Shown: positions 1 to 11,458 of the stretch, piece after piece
How positions within the stretch are numbered: the stretch's first letter is position 1
Layout of the letters: every line of letters starts with the position of its first letter
Origin: Rhabdophis nuchalis
Taxonomy: Eukaryota; Chordata; Lepidosauria; Squamata; Natricidae
Length of the DNA: 64,000 nt
Reading direction: 5' to 3'
Assembly: GCA_039707465.1 (NCBI GenBank)
Contig: CM077647.1
Location: forward strand, 43,337,110 to 43,401,109
The notes under the pieces: model-generated
Databases searched by the model: none
The model's input: the letters and a program-made list of their open reading frames with translations, nothing else
What the model was told of the DNA's origin: nothing
Position numbers and translations under genes: made by a program

Positions 1-500
1 CCTATGGCACGTGTGCCACAGGGGGCATGCAGAACCCTCTCGGCAGTCATGCAAGCCGTCGCCTAGTTCAGCACCATTGTGCATGTGTGTGCGCCTCTCA
101 CCATCCAGCTGATTTTGGGGTCTTTGCTGTGCATGTTTATTTATTTATTTAAATTTATACCCCGCCCTTCTCCTAAAAAAGGACCCAGGGCGGCGGGGTG
201 GCACACCTATCTGTCAAGCGCACATACATAGGGGTGGGGCAAGCATGGGGGTGTGGCGCTCCCCCTTGCACCCCACTTTTAGTTTCAGGGAACTGGACCT
301 AAAACATGTTGTGCGGATGTGCAGAGACGAGTGCATAGGGGATGCCTGCATGCACCACAAGGCAGGAGAGCACAGGGAGTGATGCGCTCATGCTCAGGGG
401 GAAGGGCGCATTGCAATATGGATGTGGGCTTACATGTGTGTTCTATCAGACATGCAAACGTGATTTCAGCACACAAGGAGGAAAAGGCTAGCCATCACTG
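1..500. mobile_element. Non-autonomous DNA transposon, hAT-like
   Basis: The window opens inside an element whose end reads CCTATGGCACGTGTGCCA. The far end near 491-500 reads GCCATCACTG. I recognise this end pair (GCGAACCTATGGCAC... with a CCATCAC complement) from abundant squamate non-autonomous DNA elements. The copy at 30864-31206 has the same terminal motif. No transposase is encoded. An L2 tail is inserted at about 136-197. The left terminus lies outside the window, so target duplication and superfamily cannot be proven. Confidence 0.5.
136..197 (-). mobile_element. L2 LINE 3' tail fragment
   Basis: Read on the minus strand this is the conserved L2 terminal hairpin: CCGCCCTGGGTCC, a short loop, then GAGAAGGGCGG and TATAAATTTAAATAAATAAA. 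Only about 60 bases are present, which fits extreme 5' truncation during target-primed reverse transcription. It sits inside the hAT-like element and is therefore younger than it. Confidence 0.75.
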
Positions 501-629
501 GCTTATATTGATAACTATTGCTTCATTAATGGTTGCAAATTATGTAGTTTAACTAAGCATTATCTAAATTATTTTTTATCATTTCCAAATTTCCTTACCC
601 TTAGTTATAATAAATAAAGTTATCTGTGT

Positions 630-1028
630 GAGAAAGGGCGTTGTTACTTACCTGATACGCCTCTTCTAATAAGGGGAAGATAGCATCCAAGAATGGGTTA
701 TCTCCGTCCATCTCTGATTGGACTGAGTCTGATTACTAATTAATTAGGCCACTATAAAACCCCCATGCTGAGGTGCCTAATCCCAGTTTTAAGATGAAGT
801 AAATGAAGACAGACTCATCGGTAGTAGCTAACTGCTTTAGTAACACAAATGAAACAACCAATATACAAACTGGACCCCAATGGAATCCTTCATGGAACTT
901 TCACCATAACAAACCCCATCAATAAGAACAAGGGAGGTACAGATGCTATCTTCCCCTTATTAGAAGAGGTGTATCAGATAAGAAACAACACTCTTTCTCA
1001 ATAAGGGGAAGATAGTATCCAAGAATGG
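630..1028 (-). repeat. DIRS terminal inverted repeat and internal complementary region
   Basis: Positions 630-687 are the near-exact reverse complement of 942-999. Positions 669-697 recur in direct orientation at 1000-1028 (AATAAGGGGAAGATAG core). An inverted repeat plus a direct echo at one end is what DIRS elements use to form their circular intermediate. The area between (688-941) is short non-coding sequence. Labelling the two parts as terminal repeat and internal complementary region is inference, because the other terminus of the element was not found. Confidence 0.7.
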
Positions 1029-1089
1029 GACATACCCAAGCAACTAAGTCCCATCCCAGGGTGGGTCAAATGTAGATATGGCTCAATCC

Positions 1090-2273
1090 ACCACCTGTAG
1101 TACACGGCGACCAAAGGCAGCCTCGCTGGAGGCAAACCTGTTTATCCTATAATTCCTGATAAATGGTGTTGGGGACGCCCAAGTCGCCACCCAACATATC
1201 TCCTCCAGAGAGGCCTGAGTAGCCTATGCCCTAGTGATAGCAACACTTCTTGTGGAGTGCGCAGTAATCCCTGATGGAGGGCTTCCATCTTTGGCCTTGT
1301 ACACAAGAGCAATACCCTGTCATACCCATTGCCCAATATAGGTAACCGGAACTCTATTTCCCAGGGATGAAAGCTGGAGGGAGACAAAGAGGGCCTCCAT
1401 CTTATGGAAACTTACCGTGCGCTGCATGTAAACCTCCAAGGCCCTTCAGACATCAATCCCCTGCCTGGTATCCTCCTGTTGAATGGGCTCAGAAGGACCG
1501 AAGTCTGGTAACACCACCTCCTGTGACTGGTGGAACCATGAACTAACTTTAGGGACAAAGGAGGGATCCAGCTGGAGTACCATCCTATCTGGGTAGACCT
1601 TGCAAAGATCCCCTCATACTGGCAAGGCATGTAGCTCTGAGATGCAGTGCACTGAGGTGACCGCCACTAAGAAAGCCATCTTCCAGGATAATATGTTCAA
1701 AGGAACTTCCAGAAGAGGTTCGAAAGGTGGGCCCAAAATGGCTTATAAAACCAGCGGAAGGCCCCAGGATGGGTACCTGTGGACTACCGGAGGGTGTAAT
1801 TTGGTGGCCCCTTTAACAAATCACTGCACCGTGGGGTGGTGAGATAAGGTCTGACCCCCACCCCATTTTATAATAGTAACCAGGTCCGCCACTTGGCGTC
1901 TAATGGTATTTGGTGCAAGGCCCCTATTGAGCCCATCTTGGAGGAATTCTAGGACCCATGAGATGGAAGCCTCCCCTGGTTGTAACCCCCTATGCTCACA
2001 CCAAGAGGCGAAACTTTTCCAAGTCGCATTATAAATGCGAGTGGTGGATTGCCTCCTGGAGGCCTGTATGGTCCATACAACTCTATCCAAATACTGCCCA
2101 CTCCTCAAGACAAGCCACTCAACCTCCAGGTGGTCAACTGCAGCCACCTGGGGTCCAGGTGTTCCATTGATTCCTGGAGAAGAAGAGACTTGTCCACTGG
2201 AAGTTGCCATGGAGGCTCCGTCGATAGGGTCATGAGGACCCAAACCAGAGTCTCCAGGGCCAGTGAGAAGCAA
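1090..2273 (-). pseudogene. DIRS-type tyrosine recombinase, degraded
   Basis: The minus-strand frame at 2273-1821 gives a SAM-like N-terminal DNA-binding domain (STTRIYNATWKSFASWCEHR, then VLEFLQDGLNRGLAPNTIRR). After frame changes the catalytic part follows. A CISEL motif near 1640-1660 stands where the family usually has an arginine before SEL. AHSTR (HxxR box) lies at about 1247-1262, and a tyrosine in the RNYRI context at about 1138-1157. It ends with FGRRVLQVV near 1090. In the family this enzyme integrates circular cDNA. Several frameshifts and the apparent Arg-to-Cys change make this copy dead. Confidence 0.85.
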
Positions 2274-2534
2274 TCAGGATGACCTCTGCCTGGAGGACAA
2301 TAACTCTGTGAATTACCCTGGGAAAGAGTGACAGTAGAGGAAAGGCATAAAGTAGACCTGGGGCCAGGGGTTCCGCAGAGCATCCACTCCCTTTGCCCCC
2401 AGGGAAGTGAACCTGGGCAGCTGGGTGTTGCTTGGGGTGGCGAAGAGGTCCACCACAGGACCGCCAAACCATCTTGCGACCTCCTGGAAAATAGAAGGGT
2501 GTAAATGCCGTTCAGAATGATCCACCTTCACCCT

Positions 2535-5105
2535 GGACCTGACCCAGGTAATTCAGAGCCCCACACACGAGAGAGGACACACGCTGGATTTGATTTTTGT
2601 CTCTGGTCAGTGGATGAGTGATCTTGGCATAGGGGAGCTAGCCATTATACCCCTGTCATGGTCAGATCACTCACTTCTCCAGCTCGACTTTCCTACCATT
2701 GCACCCCACCGTGGGGAGGCGGAAACTTCAACTCCTAAATGGTTCCGCCCCAGGCGCCTGATGGACCCGAAGAGGTTCCAGACGGAGCTTGGGCCACTAC
2801 CTGTGACCCTGACTCACGCCCCAATGGAGGACCTAGTGGCAGCATGGAGTACTGCTGCCACGGAGGCCTTGGATCGGGTCGGCCCTTGCGGCCTCTCATG
2901 TGGCTTCGAACCACCCAGGCTCCTTGGTTCACCGAGGAGTTGGGGGTGATGAAACACCATAAGAGATGCCTAGAGAGGAAATGGAGATCTACACGGTCTG
3001 AATCTGACCGAACACAGGTGAGAGCCCATTTGAGGACTTGCCTTGTGGTGATAAGAGTGGCCAAACGTCATCATTGCACCACTCTCATCACATCCGCAGA
3101 TAACCGCCCTGCCACCCTGTTTGGGGTGACCAGTTCCCTCCTTCAACAGAGGCCGCGGAAAGCCACTCTACAGGGTAGAGCAGAGGAATTTGGAGAGTAT
3201 CTGCAGGAGAAAATCGCTCAGATTCAGAGCGAGTTAGCCTCCATTGAAAATAGTCTGGAGGGATTACCCGAGGCAGGTCTTGAGACAAGTTTGTGGGAGG
3301 AGTTTGACTCTATTACTTCCGAAGACATGGACAGGTTACGTAGGCGACTGAGAGCTACCACATGTTTATGGGACCCATGTCCCTCCTGGCTTGTACTGGC
3401 ATCCTGGGAGGCGACACGAGGCTGGCTCCAGGAGATAGTGAATGCCTCTTTGAGTGAGGGGATCTTGCCTGCCGTCTTGAAAGAGGCGGTGGTGAGGCCC
3501 CTTCTCAAGAGGCCTTCCCTGGACCCAGCATTGTTAGTAAATTATCGTCCGGTCTCCAACCTTCACTTCTTGGCGAAGGTTGTAGAGAGTGTGGTGGCTC
3601 AACAGTTTCCTCGGCACCTGGAGGAAATGGTTTATCTGGACCCATGCCAGTCCGGCTTCCGGCCCAGACACAGCACTGAGATGGCATTGGTCACATTGGT
3701 AGATGATCTCTGGAAGGCCAGAGATGGGGGTTGTTCCTCCATCCTGGTCCTATTAGATCTCTCGGCAGCTTTTGATACCATCGGCCATGGTATCCTATTG
3801 CATCGACTGGAGGGGTTGGGGGTGAGGGGCACCGTTCTACGGTGGTTCTCCTCCTACCTCTCCGGTCGATCGCAATTTGTGTTGGCAGGAGGGCAGAGGT
3901 CGACCTCGAGACCCCTCACATGTGGGGTACCTCAGGGGTCGGTCCTCTTGCTGCTACTGTTCAACACATATATGAAGCCGCTGGGCGAGATCATCCGTGG
4001 TTTTGGGGTAGAGTACCACCTGTACGCAGATGACACCCAGCTGTATATATCTACCCCAAACCACCCCAATGATGCCGTCGAAGTGATGTCCCGGTGTCTA
4101 GAAGCCGTGTGGGTTTGGATGGGAAGGAACAGACTCAGACTTAACCTGTCCAAGACCGAGTGGCTGTAGTTTTCGGCGTCCCGGTACAACCAGTTTATTC
4201 CATCACTGGCCATTGGGGGTGAACAACTAGCCCCTGTGGATAGGGCACACAACCTGGGCGTCCTCCTGGATACCCGGCTGTCCATGGAAGATCAAGTGAC
4301 GGCCGTGGCCAGGGGGGCGTTCTACCAGGTCCGCCTGGTACGCCAGTTGCTTCCCTTATTGGATCGGGACGCCCTTCGCAGTCACTCATGCACTTGTCAC
4401 ATCCCGTCTAGACTATTGTAACGCTCTCTACATGGGGCTTCCCTTGAGGTGCACCCGAAGACTACAGCTAGTCCAGAACGCGGCCGCACGGGCAGTCCTG
4501 GGAGCCTCCAGGTTCTCCCACGTAACACCACTCCTGCGCGAGCTGCACTGGCTGCCTGTGGTCTTTTGGGTGCGCTTCAAGGTATTGATCACCATCTTTA
4601 AAACGCTCCATGGCACGGGACCTAGTTATTTGCGGGATCGCATTCTGCCTCATACATCCCTGCGGCTGATTCGCTCCCACAGAGAGGGACTTCTCTGGGT
4701 GCCGTCCACTAGGCATGCCAGCAGGCTATGCCCAGGGGAAGGGCCTTCTCTATGATGGGGCCGACCTTCTGGAACGACCTACCCCCCGAACTGAGAACAA
4801 CCACGGACCTCCGCTCCTTCCGCCAAAAGCTCAAAACCTACTTTTTTCATCTGGCCGGTCTGGCCTAATCTATCCTTCCTAGGTTTGCAATATAAATTTA
4901 AATTGTTTTAATAGGGATTGCTGGGATTAGTATAAAGGGTTTTAAGGTTTTAAGATTTTAAACTTTTAGCGCAGGTAAATTATTTAATTCTATTTTAAAT
5001 ATTGTATTGTTATATTTATACATGTTTTTAAAGTCCTGTGCACTGCCCCGAGTCCCTTTGGGGAGAGGGTGCAGTCTACAAATCAAAAAATTATTAATTA
5101 TTATT
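2535..5105 (+). mobile_element. L2 LINE, 5'-truncated, inserted into DIRS
   Basis: This 2.57-kb plus-strand L2 starts inside the endonuclease domain. It runs through the reverse transcriptase to the 3' hairpin (CCCCGAGTCCCTTTGGGGAG, 5048-5070) and an AAATTATTAATTATTATT tail. A 5-bp duplication ACCCT flanks it at 2530-2534 and 5106-5110. Removing the insert rejoins the DIRS RNase H frame, which proves the order of insertion. L2 moves by target-primed reverse transcription, so 5' truncation is expected. Confidence 0.95.
2541..4867 (+). pseudogene. L2 endonuclease (C-terminal end) and reverse transcriptase, broken
   Basis: The frame begins with the last endonuclease motifs (HTLDLIF, WSDHSLL near 2590-2680). 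A one-base shift leads into the long open frame 2739-4169. There the RT shows [29 protein letters not shown] (palm motif A), GVPQGSVL and YADDTQLY (motif C, near 4024). A stop at 4167 interrupts it. The C-terminal region follows in other frames (GVLLDTRLSMEDQV, RCTRRLQLVQNAAAR, ELHWLPV) to about 4867. It would encode the LINE polyprotein for self-mobilisation. Catalytic YADD is intact, but the missing N-terminus and breaks preclude activity. Confidence 0.9.
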
Positions 5106-5598
5106 ACCCTGCTCAGCCAGTCCGCCCTGGAGTTCTCCACCCCTGAAATATGTTCCGCCAACAGTGAGACCAAATTAACCTCTGCCCATGTGCCCAAAAG
5201 TTTGGCCTCCCACATGAGGTCTCCCGAAAGGGTGCCCCCCTGTCAATTCACGTGTGCCTTGGCAGTGATGTTATCAGTTAAGACAAGTACATGTTGTCCC
5301 CCTCCCCTCAGTTGGCTCACACATGTGAAACTCCGCGAGAGCCAACCAAATGGCCATAAGCTCTAGGATGAGGACTCCTGCAAGGACCATTGTCCCTGAG
5401 CATCGTGAGAGCCCATGTGAGCTCCCCAACCATACAAGCTAGCATCTGTGGTGATGGTGAGCCTGTCAGGCAACCGGAAGAAGTATCCCCTCCAAACCAC
5501 CAGGGATCTCCACCACCGGAGGGAACGTCATATAGATGGAATCTGGCCCAAGGGACAATGTCAATGGTTGAGACCATTTTCCCTAACAATTTGGACAA
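5106..5598 (-). pseudogene. DIRS-like reverse transcriptase C-terminus and RNase H
   Basis: This is the upstream part of the DIRS element split by L2. On the minus strand it starts with LSKLLGKMVSTIDIVPWARF, a conserved DIRS segment at the RT connection. It continues through an RNase H-like region and ends with HISGVENSRADWLSR at 5106-5160, a typical DIRS/Ty3-type RNase H end. The right border coincides with the tail of another L2 at 5600, so the RT palm and any gag are missing from view. It is disrupted by frame changes. Confidence 0.85.
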
Positions 5599-5599
5599 G

Positions 5600-6362
5600 G
5601 AATTTGATTTGATTTGATTTTATTCAATTTGTATCCCGCCCTTCTCCAAAAGGACCCAGGGCGGCGCACAGGAAAATTAAAATAATATACAAAACAATAC
5701 AAAAATGCAAAAATTTAAAAACCTATTAAATATGAAATCCTGCGCTAAAACCAATTAAAACCCCCATTTTAAAACTATCTATATTAGTCAACAGCGGAGG
5801 CTATGTAAGGCCGGCTTGATGAAACAGATGTGTTTTTAAACACTGGCGGAAGAGGCGGAGGTCAGTAATGGTACGGAGTTCAGGTCGTTCCACAGGGCAG
5901 GGCCCGCCACAGAGAAGGCCCTTCCCCTGGGTGTCGCCAGTCGGCATTGTCCGGCCGATGGCATCCTGAGAAGGCCCTCTCTGTGGGAGCAAATCGGTCT
6001 CAGGGATGTATGGGGCAGGAGACGGTCTCGCATGTAACTAGGTCCCGAGCCATGGAGCACTTTGAAGATGGTCGTCAGGACCTTGAAGTGCATCCGAAAG
6101 ACCACAGGAAGCCAGTGCAGCTCACGCAGGATTGGTGTTATATGGGAGCATCTAGAGGCTCCCATAATCACCCGCGCGGCTGCATTCTGCACTAACTGTA
6201 GCTTTCGAGTGCACCTCAAGGGAAGCCCCATGTAGAGAGCATTACAGTAGTTGAGTCGGGATGTCACGAGGGCCTGAGTGACTGTGCGAAGGGGCGCAAT
6301 TGGTGCATCAGGCGAACCTGATGAAACGCCCCCCTGGCCACAGCCACCACATGGTCTTCCAT
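5600..6362 (-). mobile_element. L2 LINE, 3' third
   Basis: Read on the minus strand: the L2 C-terminal coding region (RTVTQALVTSRLNYCNALYM, QLVQNAAARVIMGAS, LRELHWLPVVF), then the 3' UTR and the CCGCCCT hairpin with an AAATC-rich tail at 5600-5670. It abuts the DIRS fragment and probably inserted in it. The 5' truncation point near 6362 lies just after the MEDHVV-like motif, and a small internal deletion is present near 6290-6330. Confidence 0.9.
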
Positions 6363-7077
6363 GGACCTGATGAAACCCACCACTGGCAAGGGGTGTAGGG
6401 AAGAAGATTAGTACAGCCACAAGTCCACCTGCATCAGACCTCTCAAGGCCTCCCCTCAGCCTCTGAGATCACCCATACTCTGCTTCCCTACTCTTGGATT
6501 CCTCAAAGCTGTATAAGTCTCACCCCCACGGCAACCACACATTTGTTTTTGAAGATCCTCAAAACTCAGGCAGTTAGGCTGCTCTGTTGCTGAGCCACAT
6601 GGCACAAACAAGAAAAAGAAATATTGCTGGTTTTGCTTTCATCATTAGATGTTGCTAATGCTGGGGGAACCAATGCTAGTGAAGAAAGCAAAACTGGTAG
6701 TATTTCTTCTTCTTAATTGTAACACGTGGCCCAGCAATGGTCCAGCAATGGAGCAGACTTCCCTACACCTACTTCCTGAGATCTGGATGTCTTTAAAAAG
6801 TGATTGAATGGTGACTGGAATGGGGAAGCAAACCCAGTGCCTGTGAGGACCGATTATGGCAAGAAGAGGGGGGGGGGGTGTCGGCATGCTGCAGCATCTC
6901 TACAGATAAGGATGAAGGGTTGATTATGCTGGGGAATTACATGTGGTCATAACTTTGAAATTGGATTGTACCTAACATTTGCGGAGGTCTCTGTTGTAAC
7001 GTCTAATGGTTGTTAAATGACCTGTCATACCTTAAGGCCTACTTGTATATTTTATAACACATATGGTTAGAGGTTCT
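6363..7077. other. No gene recognised
   Basis: Mixed-composition sequence without a recognisable coding frame or a repeat that I can name, apart from a short inverted repeat at 6617-6714 and a G run near 6865-6878. It could hold further decayed DIRS or unique sequence. Confidence 0.4.
6617..6714. repeat. Small imperfect palindrome
   Basis: AAGAAATATTGCTGGTTTTG at 6617 is matched by a reverse-complementary copy ending at 6714 (CAAAACTGGTAGTATTTCTT). The arms are about 45 bases and the loop is very short. It may be a foldback element remnant. No target duplication was identified. Confidence 0.5.
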
Positions 7078-7085
7078 CTCTAAGG

Positions 7086-7183
7086 CAGAGGTCTTCAAAC
7101 TTGGCAACTTTAGCAGAGCTGGCTGGAGAATTCTGGGAGTTGAAGTCCACAAGTCTTAAAATTGCCAAGTTTAAAGACCTCTG
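7086..7183. mobile_element. Palindromic hAT MITE with 8-bp target duplication
   Basis: A 98-bp foldback element runs from CAGAGGTCTTCAAACTTGG to its reverse complement CCAAGTTTAAAGACCTCTG. It is flanked by CTCTAAGG at 7078-7085 and 7184-7191. An 8-bp duplication and a CAG-type terminus are hAT signatures. The interior (CTGGAGAATTCTGGGAGTTG) is shared with the copy at 63207-63359. It has no coding capacity and would need a hAT transposase supplied in trans. Confidence 0.88.
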
Positions 7184-7191
7184 CTCTAAGG

Positions 7192-7630
7192 TATGTCTCA
7201 GTTCTTGATTTCAGCCCAGCAGGACACCAATCCAAGTTTGAAAAAAGATTCATTGGCTTCCTTTAGAATAATGATTAGATATTTTCAGCAAGAAAAAGGG
7301 GTGATCTTAGAAATTATATTATCCTCTTTAGGCTAAAGAGTATTTGTGCTTACTGCTTTGAGAGTCATGATCATTGGAAAGTTTACTTGGATTCTACTTT
7401 AATCGTGTTTGTTGAATTTGTAGAAGCAATTTTCATCTTCCAATGGATAAAAGAGAATCACCCTCAGTTAATTAGTGTGTGTAAAAGTTCCTGAGTATAT
7501 TGTGAAATCACTAGAAGTCAAATTCACCTTTAGAGAGTTCTAACATACAAACATACAATTGAGTTTGTATAGCAGAGAGGGGCTTAGTTTTATCAACTCC
7601 TTTCTCTTGTCCCTTTTTTAAAATAAGTGA
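7192..7630. other. No feature recognised
   Basis: AT-rich sequence between the hAT MITE and a trinucleotide microsatellite. I see no coding frame or known repeat. Confidence 0.4.
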
Positions 7631-7717
<87 letters not shown>

Positions 7718-7728
7718 TATTATTATTA
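7631..7728. repeat. (ATT)n microsatellite
   Basis: About 98 bases of almost pure ATT with one interruption (ACT), directly joined to the tail of the L2 copy at 7729-7935. It probably grew from that A/T-rich tail. Confidence 0.95.
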
Positions 7729-7935
7729 TTAATTAATTAATTTATAGACCGCCCCCTCTCCCCCATGGGGACTCGGAGTGGTGCACAGGAAATTAAAAAT
7801 CCAATAAATACAACAATATACAAAATACAAAATGTTAAAACCGAATTAAATTACCCCTGTGCTAAAATCACTATTAAAACCCTTAAAACCCTAACAATTA
7901 CCCCTTAAAATTCTGATTATACATTTCTGCGGCTA
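7729..7935 (-). mobile_element. L2 LINE 3' UTR fragment
   Basis: The minus-strand L2 terminal hairpin (ACCGCCCCCTCTCCCCCATG region, CACTCCGAGTCCC on minus) is followed inward by the usual A/T-rich 3' UTR with TTAGCACAGG-like sequence. It is truncated before any coding sequence. Confidence 0.85.
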
Positions 7936-8409
7936 GGAATATAACATTAGGCCAATCAAATATCCAATTATATAAAGGGATTTTAGAGATTGAAGATGTC
8001 TGTGAGAACAATGGCCAGCTGGTCAGCACAGGGATATTATCAGGACCTGCAATTTTCAAGTATTGATAACAGTTACATCCAAGGATTTCCTACTAGCCAT
8101 CATATGACTATGACAGTTTATTCTTTTCCCCAGAGTTGGCTTAACTTTTGTTAGTGTCCCTGGCACTACTTTGCCCTTCTCAATAAGCAAAGTCAAAATG
8201 GAGCCACATGGGCTCAAATGTTGGGGGAACATTAGACAAAGATTTGGTCTCCACATTTTCTCTGAGCCACAGGCATAGCATTAACTACAGAAACAGTGCC
8301 CTGAATAGCATTTAGCTTGAATTTGTAGCAAACTGCTTGCTTTTATCATAAACAATTGCCAGATGGTATAACATTATCTTTCCTTCTCAGCCCCCCTCCC
8401 CCATTTTCT
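7936..8409. other. No feature recognised
   Basis: Unique-looking sequence. Short open frames here have no family signature. Confidence 0.4.
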
Positions 8410-8960
8410 TTCACAAAAGCAGAATTAATTGCAGAGCAGCCCAGGGCTCCACTCTGCTCATCAGTGTGATAACACTTCATGACCCTGATTAGCCGTCAGT
8501 CTACTCAATTAAAAAGATCATTTAGACATTCACCCAATCATTTGCCTATCGAGCCACCTGGGCCTCAATCAGGGGCTCCCCCCTTTTTTTAAATAAAAAA
8601 AATCTCTTGCCCTCTTGCCTCTCGCCTGGCTTTTTTACATATCTCCAAAAGATGTAATTGAATTAAATAAAGCGTCTCAGGGGCAGCTGCAACATCTGCT
8701 GTTTGTGGTATGTCAAGCCTTCAGCATTAAAAACAGTTACATATGCTCCAAATTAGCAGGTCGTAGAGATGAAACAGCCGATGATAGTGTTTTTCTGCCA
8801 GCATGAGGAGCAGCTCACAGCTGTGTGCAATTTACAATTAAAGGCTTTATCAGAGCTCAATTGTACTAGTGAATCAAGTGGTGAGAGGTCAGTTAGTGAA
8901 TTAGACCAATTAGAGCTTGTACAGTTAAATTATCTGTCTTATTACCTACTGATAAAGAGC
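8410..8960. promoter_or_regulatory. Candidate conserved non-coding element
   Basis: No repeat family is recognised. The stretch combines TAATTA-type homeodomain sites, E-box-like CAGCTG, GCTCCAAATTAGCAGG and balanced composition. Its texture resembles vertebrate developmental enhancers more than the decayed repeats around it. Conservation cannot be shown from one sequence, so this is only a candidate. Confidence 0.25.
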
Positions 8961-9132
8961 TATGTTGGAGGATGAAGCTGGAGGTGCTTTACTGATTCCA
9001 GAAATTCCCCTACCTCTTTTTTCTCCTGTAATGGAACTCTCTTAGGGTGTATTCTAGACAGGTTCTGATCACACAGGAAAAACAATCTGTATAGGTGGAC
9101 TATTTCCCCCCTTAAAATATGTATATGCATAC

Positions 9133-9185
9133 ATACACACAAACAAACAAACACACACACACAACACACTCTCACACACACACAG
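9133..9185. repeat. (CA)n-rich microsatellite, imperfect
   Basis: ACAC/AAAC-rich tract with interruptions. Confidence 0.85.
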
Positions 9186-9323
9186 CAAAGGGAGTTGGAA
9201 ATAGCTTGAGCAAAATCAGCTAGAATTTGACTATTGCAGAAGGCAGCAAATATTAGGTGACCTCTCCAAGGCATTTTCTTCATAGTTGAAGTTGAACATG
9301 GAAAGTTCACTGTGAAAAACAGA

Positions 9324-10089
<766 letters not shown>

Positions 10090-10420
10090 GTCAGAGGGAG
10101 CTGCTAAGACTACCTCACAACTCGAAAATCCGTCTATAAAACAACCAGAAGACAAATGTCAGAGCTGCTGCCCCTGGGGAAGGGGCCGTAAGAGGAAGAA
10201 CGGGAAGTAAGCAGTGAATTTTTCCAGTGTCAGGTGGTGAATCTTTAGCAGCCCTGAGCTGTTATTTACACACTTTTATTCTTTTCTAAATGAAGCAAAC
10301 TGAACACTCTTGGCTTGACATCACCAGGGAAAGTGCAGCCAGCAACAATGCAAACAATGTGACAGCTACAACAACTCAAATCAAAGTTTCTGAAATGGGG
10401 GAACTACCCCCATCTTTATT
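10090..10420. promoter_or_regulatory. Candidate conserved non-coding element
   Basis: Single-copy-looking sequence with TTTACACACTTTTATT, TGACAGCTACA and an ACAATGCAAACAATG cluster at 10345-10359, in which SOX-like ACAATG and POU-like ATGCAAAC sites overlap. Motif matches this short occur by chance, so the call rests on texture only. Confidence 0.22.
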
Positions 10421-11458
10421 GGCATAGATAATGTGAACAGTTCCTTGCATGTTAAATGATAAGTTACAGAGTAAAATTCTAAGATGAATGATCATTTTTT
10501 AGTCTTGTGTTTGACAGAATTCTGACAAATGATATCTACAAGTTTACAATTATTGTCCCACTTTGCTTTAGCAGAGTTTTGGCTTAGTAACACTTAATTA
10601 TTTGCACAAAGCATCTCAAACAAATGGATGACATGTCCGGCTCAATGCCACATTATGCCATTGATTAACTTGGTGTGGGATTTGCACCCTCTTTATCAAA
10701 CAGTCAGGAAGTAAAGTTCCAATGTTATGCTGCGGCAAACCTTGGATATGAAATCTAAGCTAGAATGAATTTCATGCAGAGTGCTTGAATGTAAGAAGCA
10801 ACTCTAAATCTTTGTTCAAACTCAGAATGGAATTATTTAGATAATTATGGCATTAAAAAAGAGGGCAAGCTCTGCCACAATTAGTATGTAAATAGTATAT
10901 GCTTTTCTTGGTCCTTCAACAAGAACATTCAATATTCTATATAGTCCATGTCAAATTTCGAGCAGCATCTGCTGCCACTGTGTACAGCACAGAACAAAGA
11001 AACTGACAAGCATTTCTGCTTGACAGAAACTTTTATTTTAATAAAGAGACAGAATCTACAGATGTTGTACTTACAACGAAGTCAGGAAAGATACTATCAA
11101 AATTCTGCTTTTTTGCCTCTCTTCCTACAATGCAAAGCACTTTAGAAAGTTTTTCAATTTAATCCATCAGTGTATAAAAGAAAAGACAGAACTATACTGC
11201 TCCAATAAAAAAAATATTTCTGACTCAGAATTGAACTGTGGAATCCTTGGTGCTCTATAAATTTGGCTGTTTGCTTGCAGATATTTCATTTCTCAACTAG
11301 CTAACATCATCAGTGTTACTTGGTTCGATAATAAAATGTCCGCAAGTAAACAACCGAGCTCAGAGAATACCAAAGACTGTATGTGACTATGCTGTATCAC
11401 ATTATTTACACATCATGCTTTACCTAGTCAGCCTCCAACTCAGTCAGATTTGTTTACA
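10421..11458. other. No feature recognised
   Basis: AT-rich sequence. None of the short open frames shows a family motif. Confidence 0.4.

Larger units (their letters stand above)
630..2534 (-). mobile_element. DIRS-like retrotransposon, 3' part (RNase H end, tyrosine recombinase, terminal repeats)
   Basis: On the minus strand this segment continues a DIRS-type element whose upstream half lies at 5106-5598. From 2534 downward it encodes the end of RNase H (around HPSIFQEV, VDLFAT, LLYAF and PHW-like motifs) in shifted frames. The tyrosine recombinase follows, then non-coding terminal repeats. Joining the DIRS sequence across the L2 insertion restores one continuous frame through the DWLSR motif. 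Frameshifts and stops make it inactive. DIRS elements integrate by tyrosine recombinase and lack classical LTRs; that is family knowledge, while the order of domains is seen here. Confidence 0.87.
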
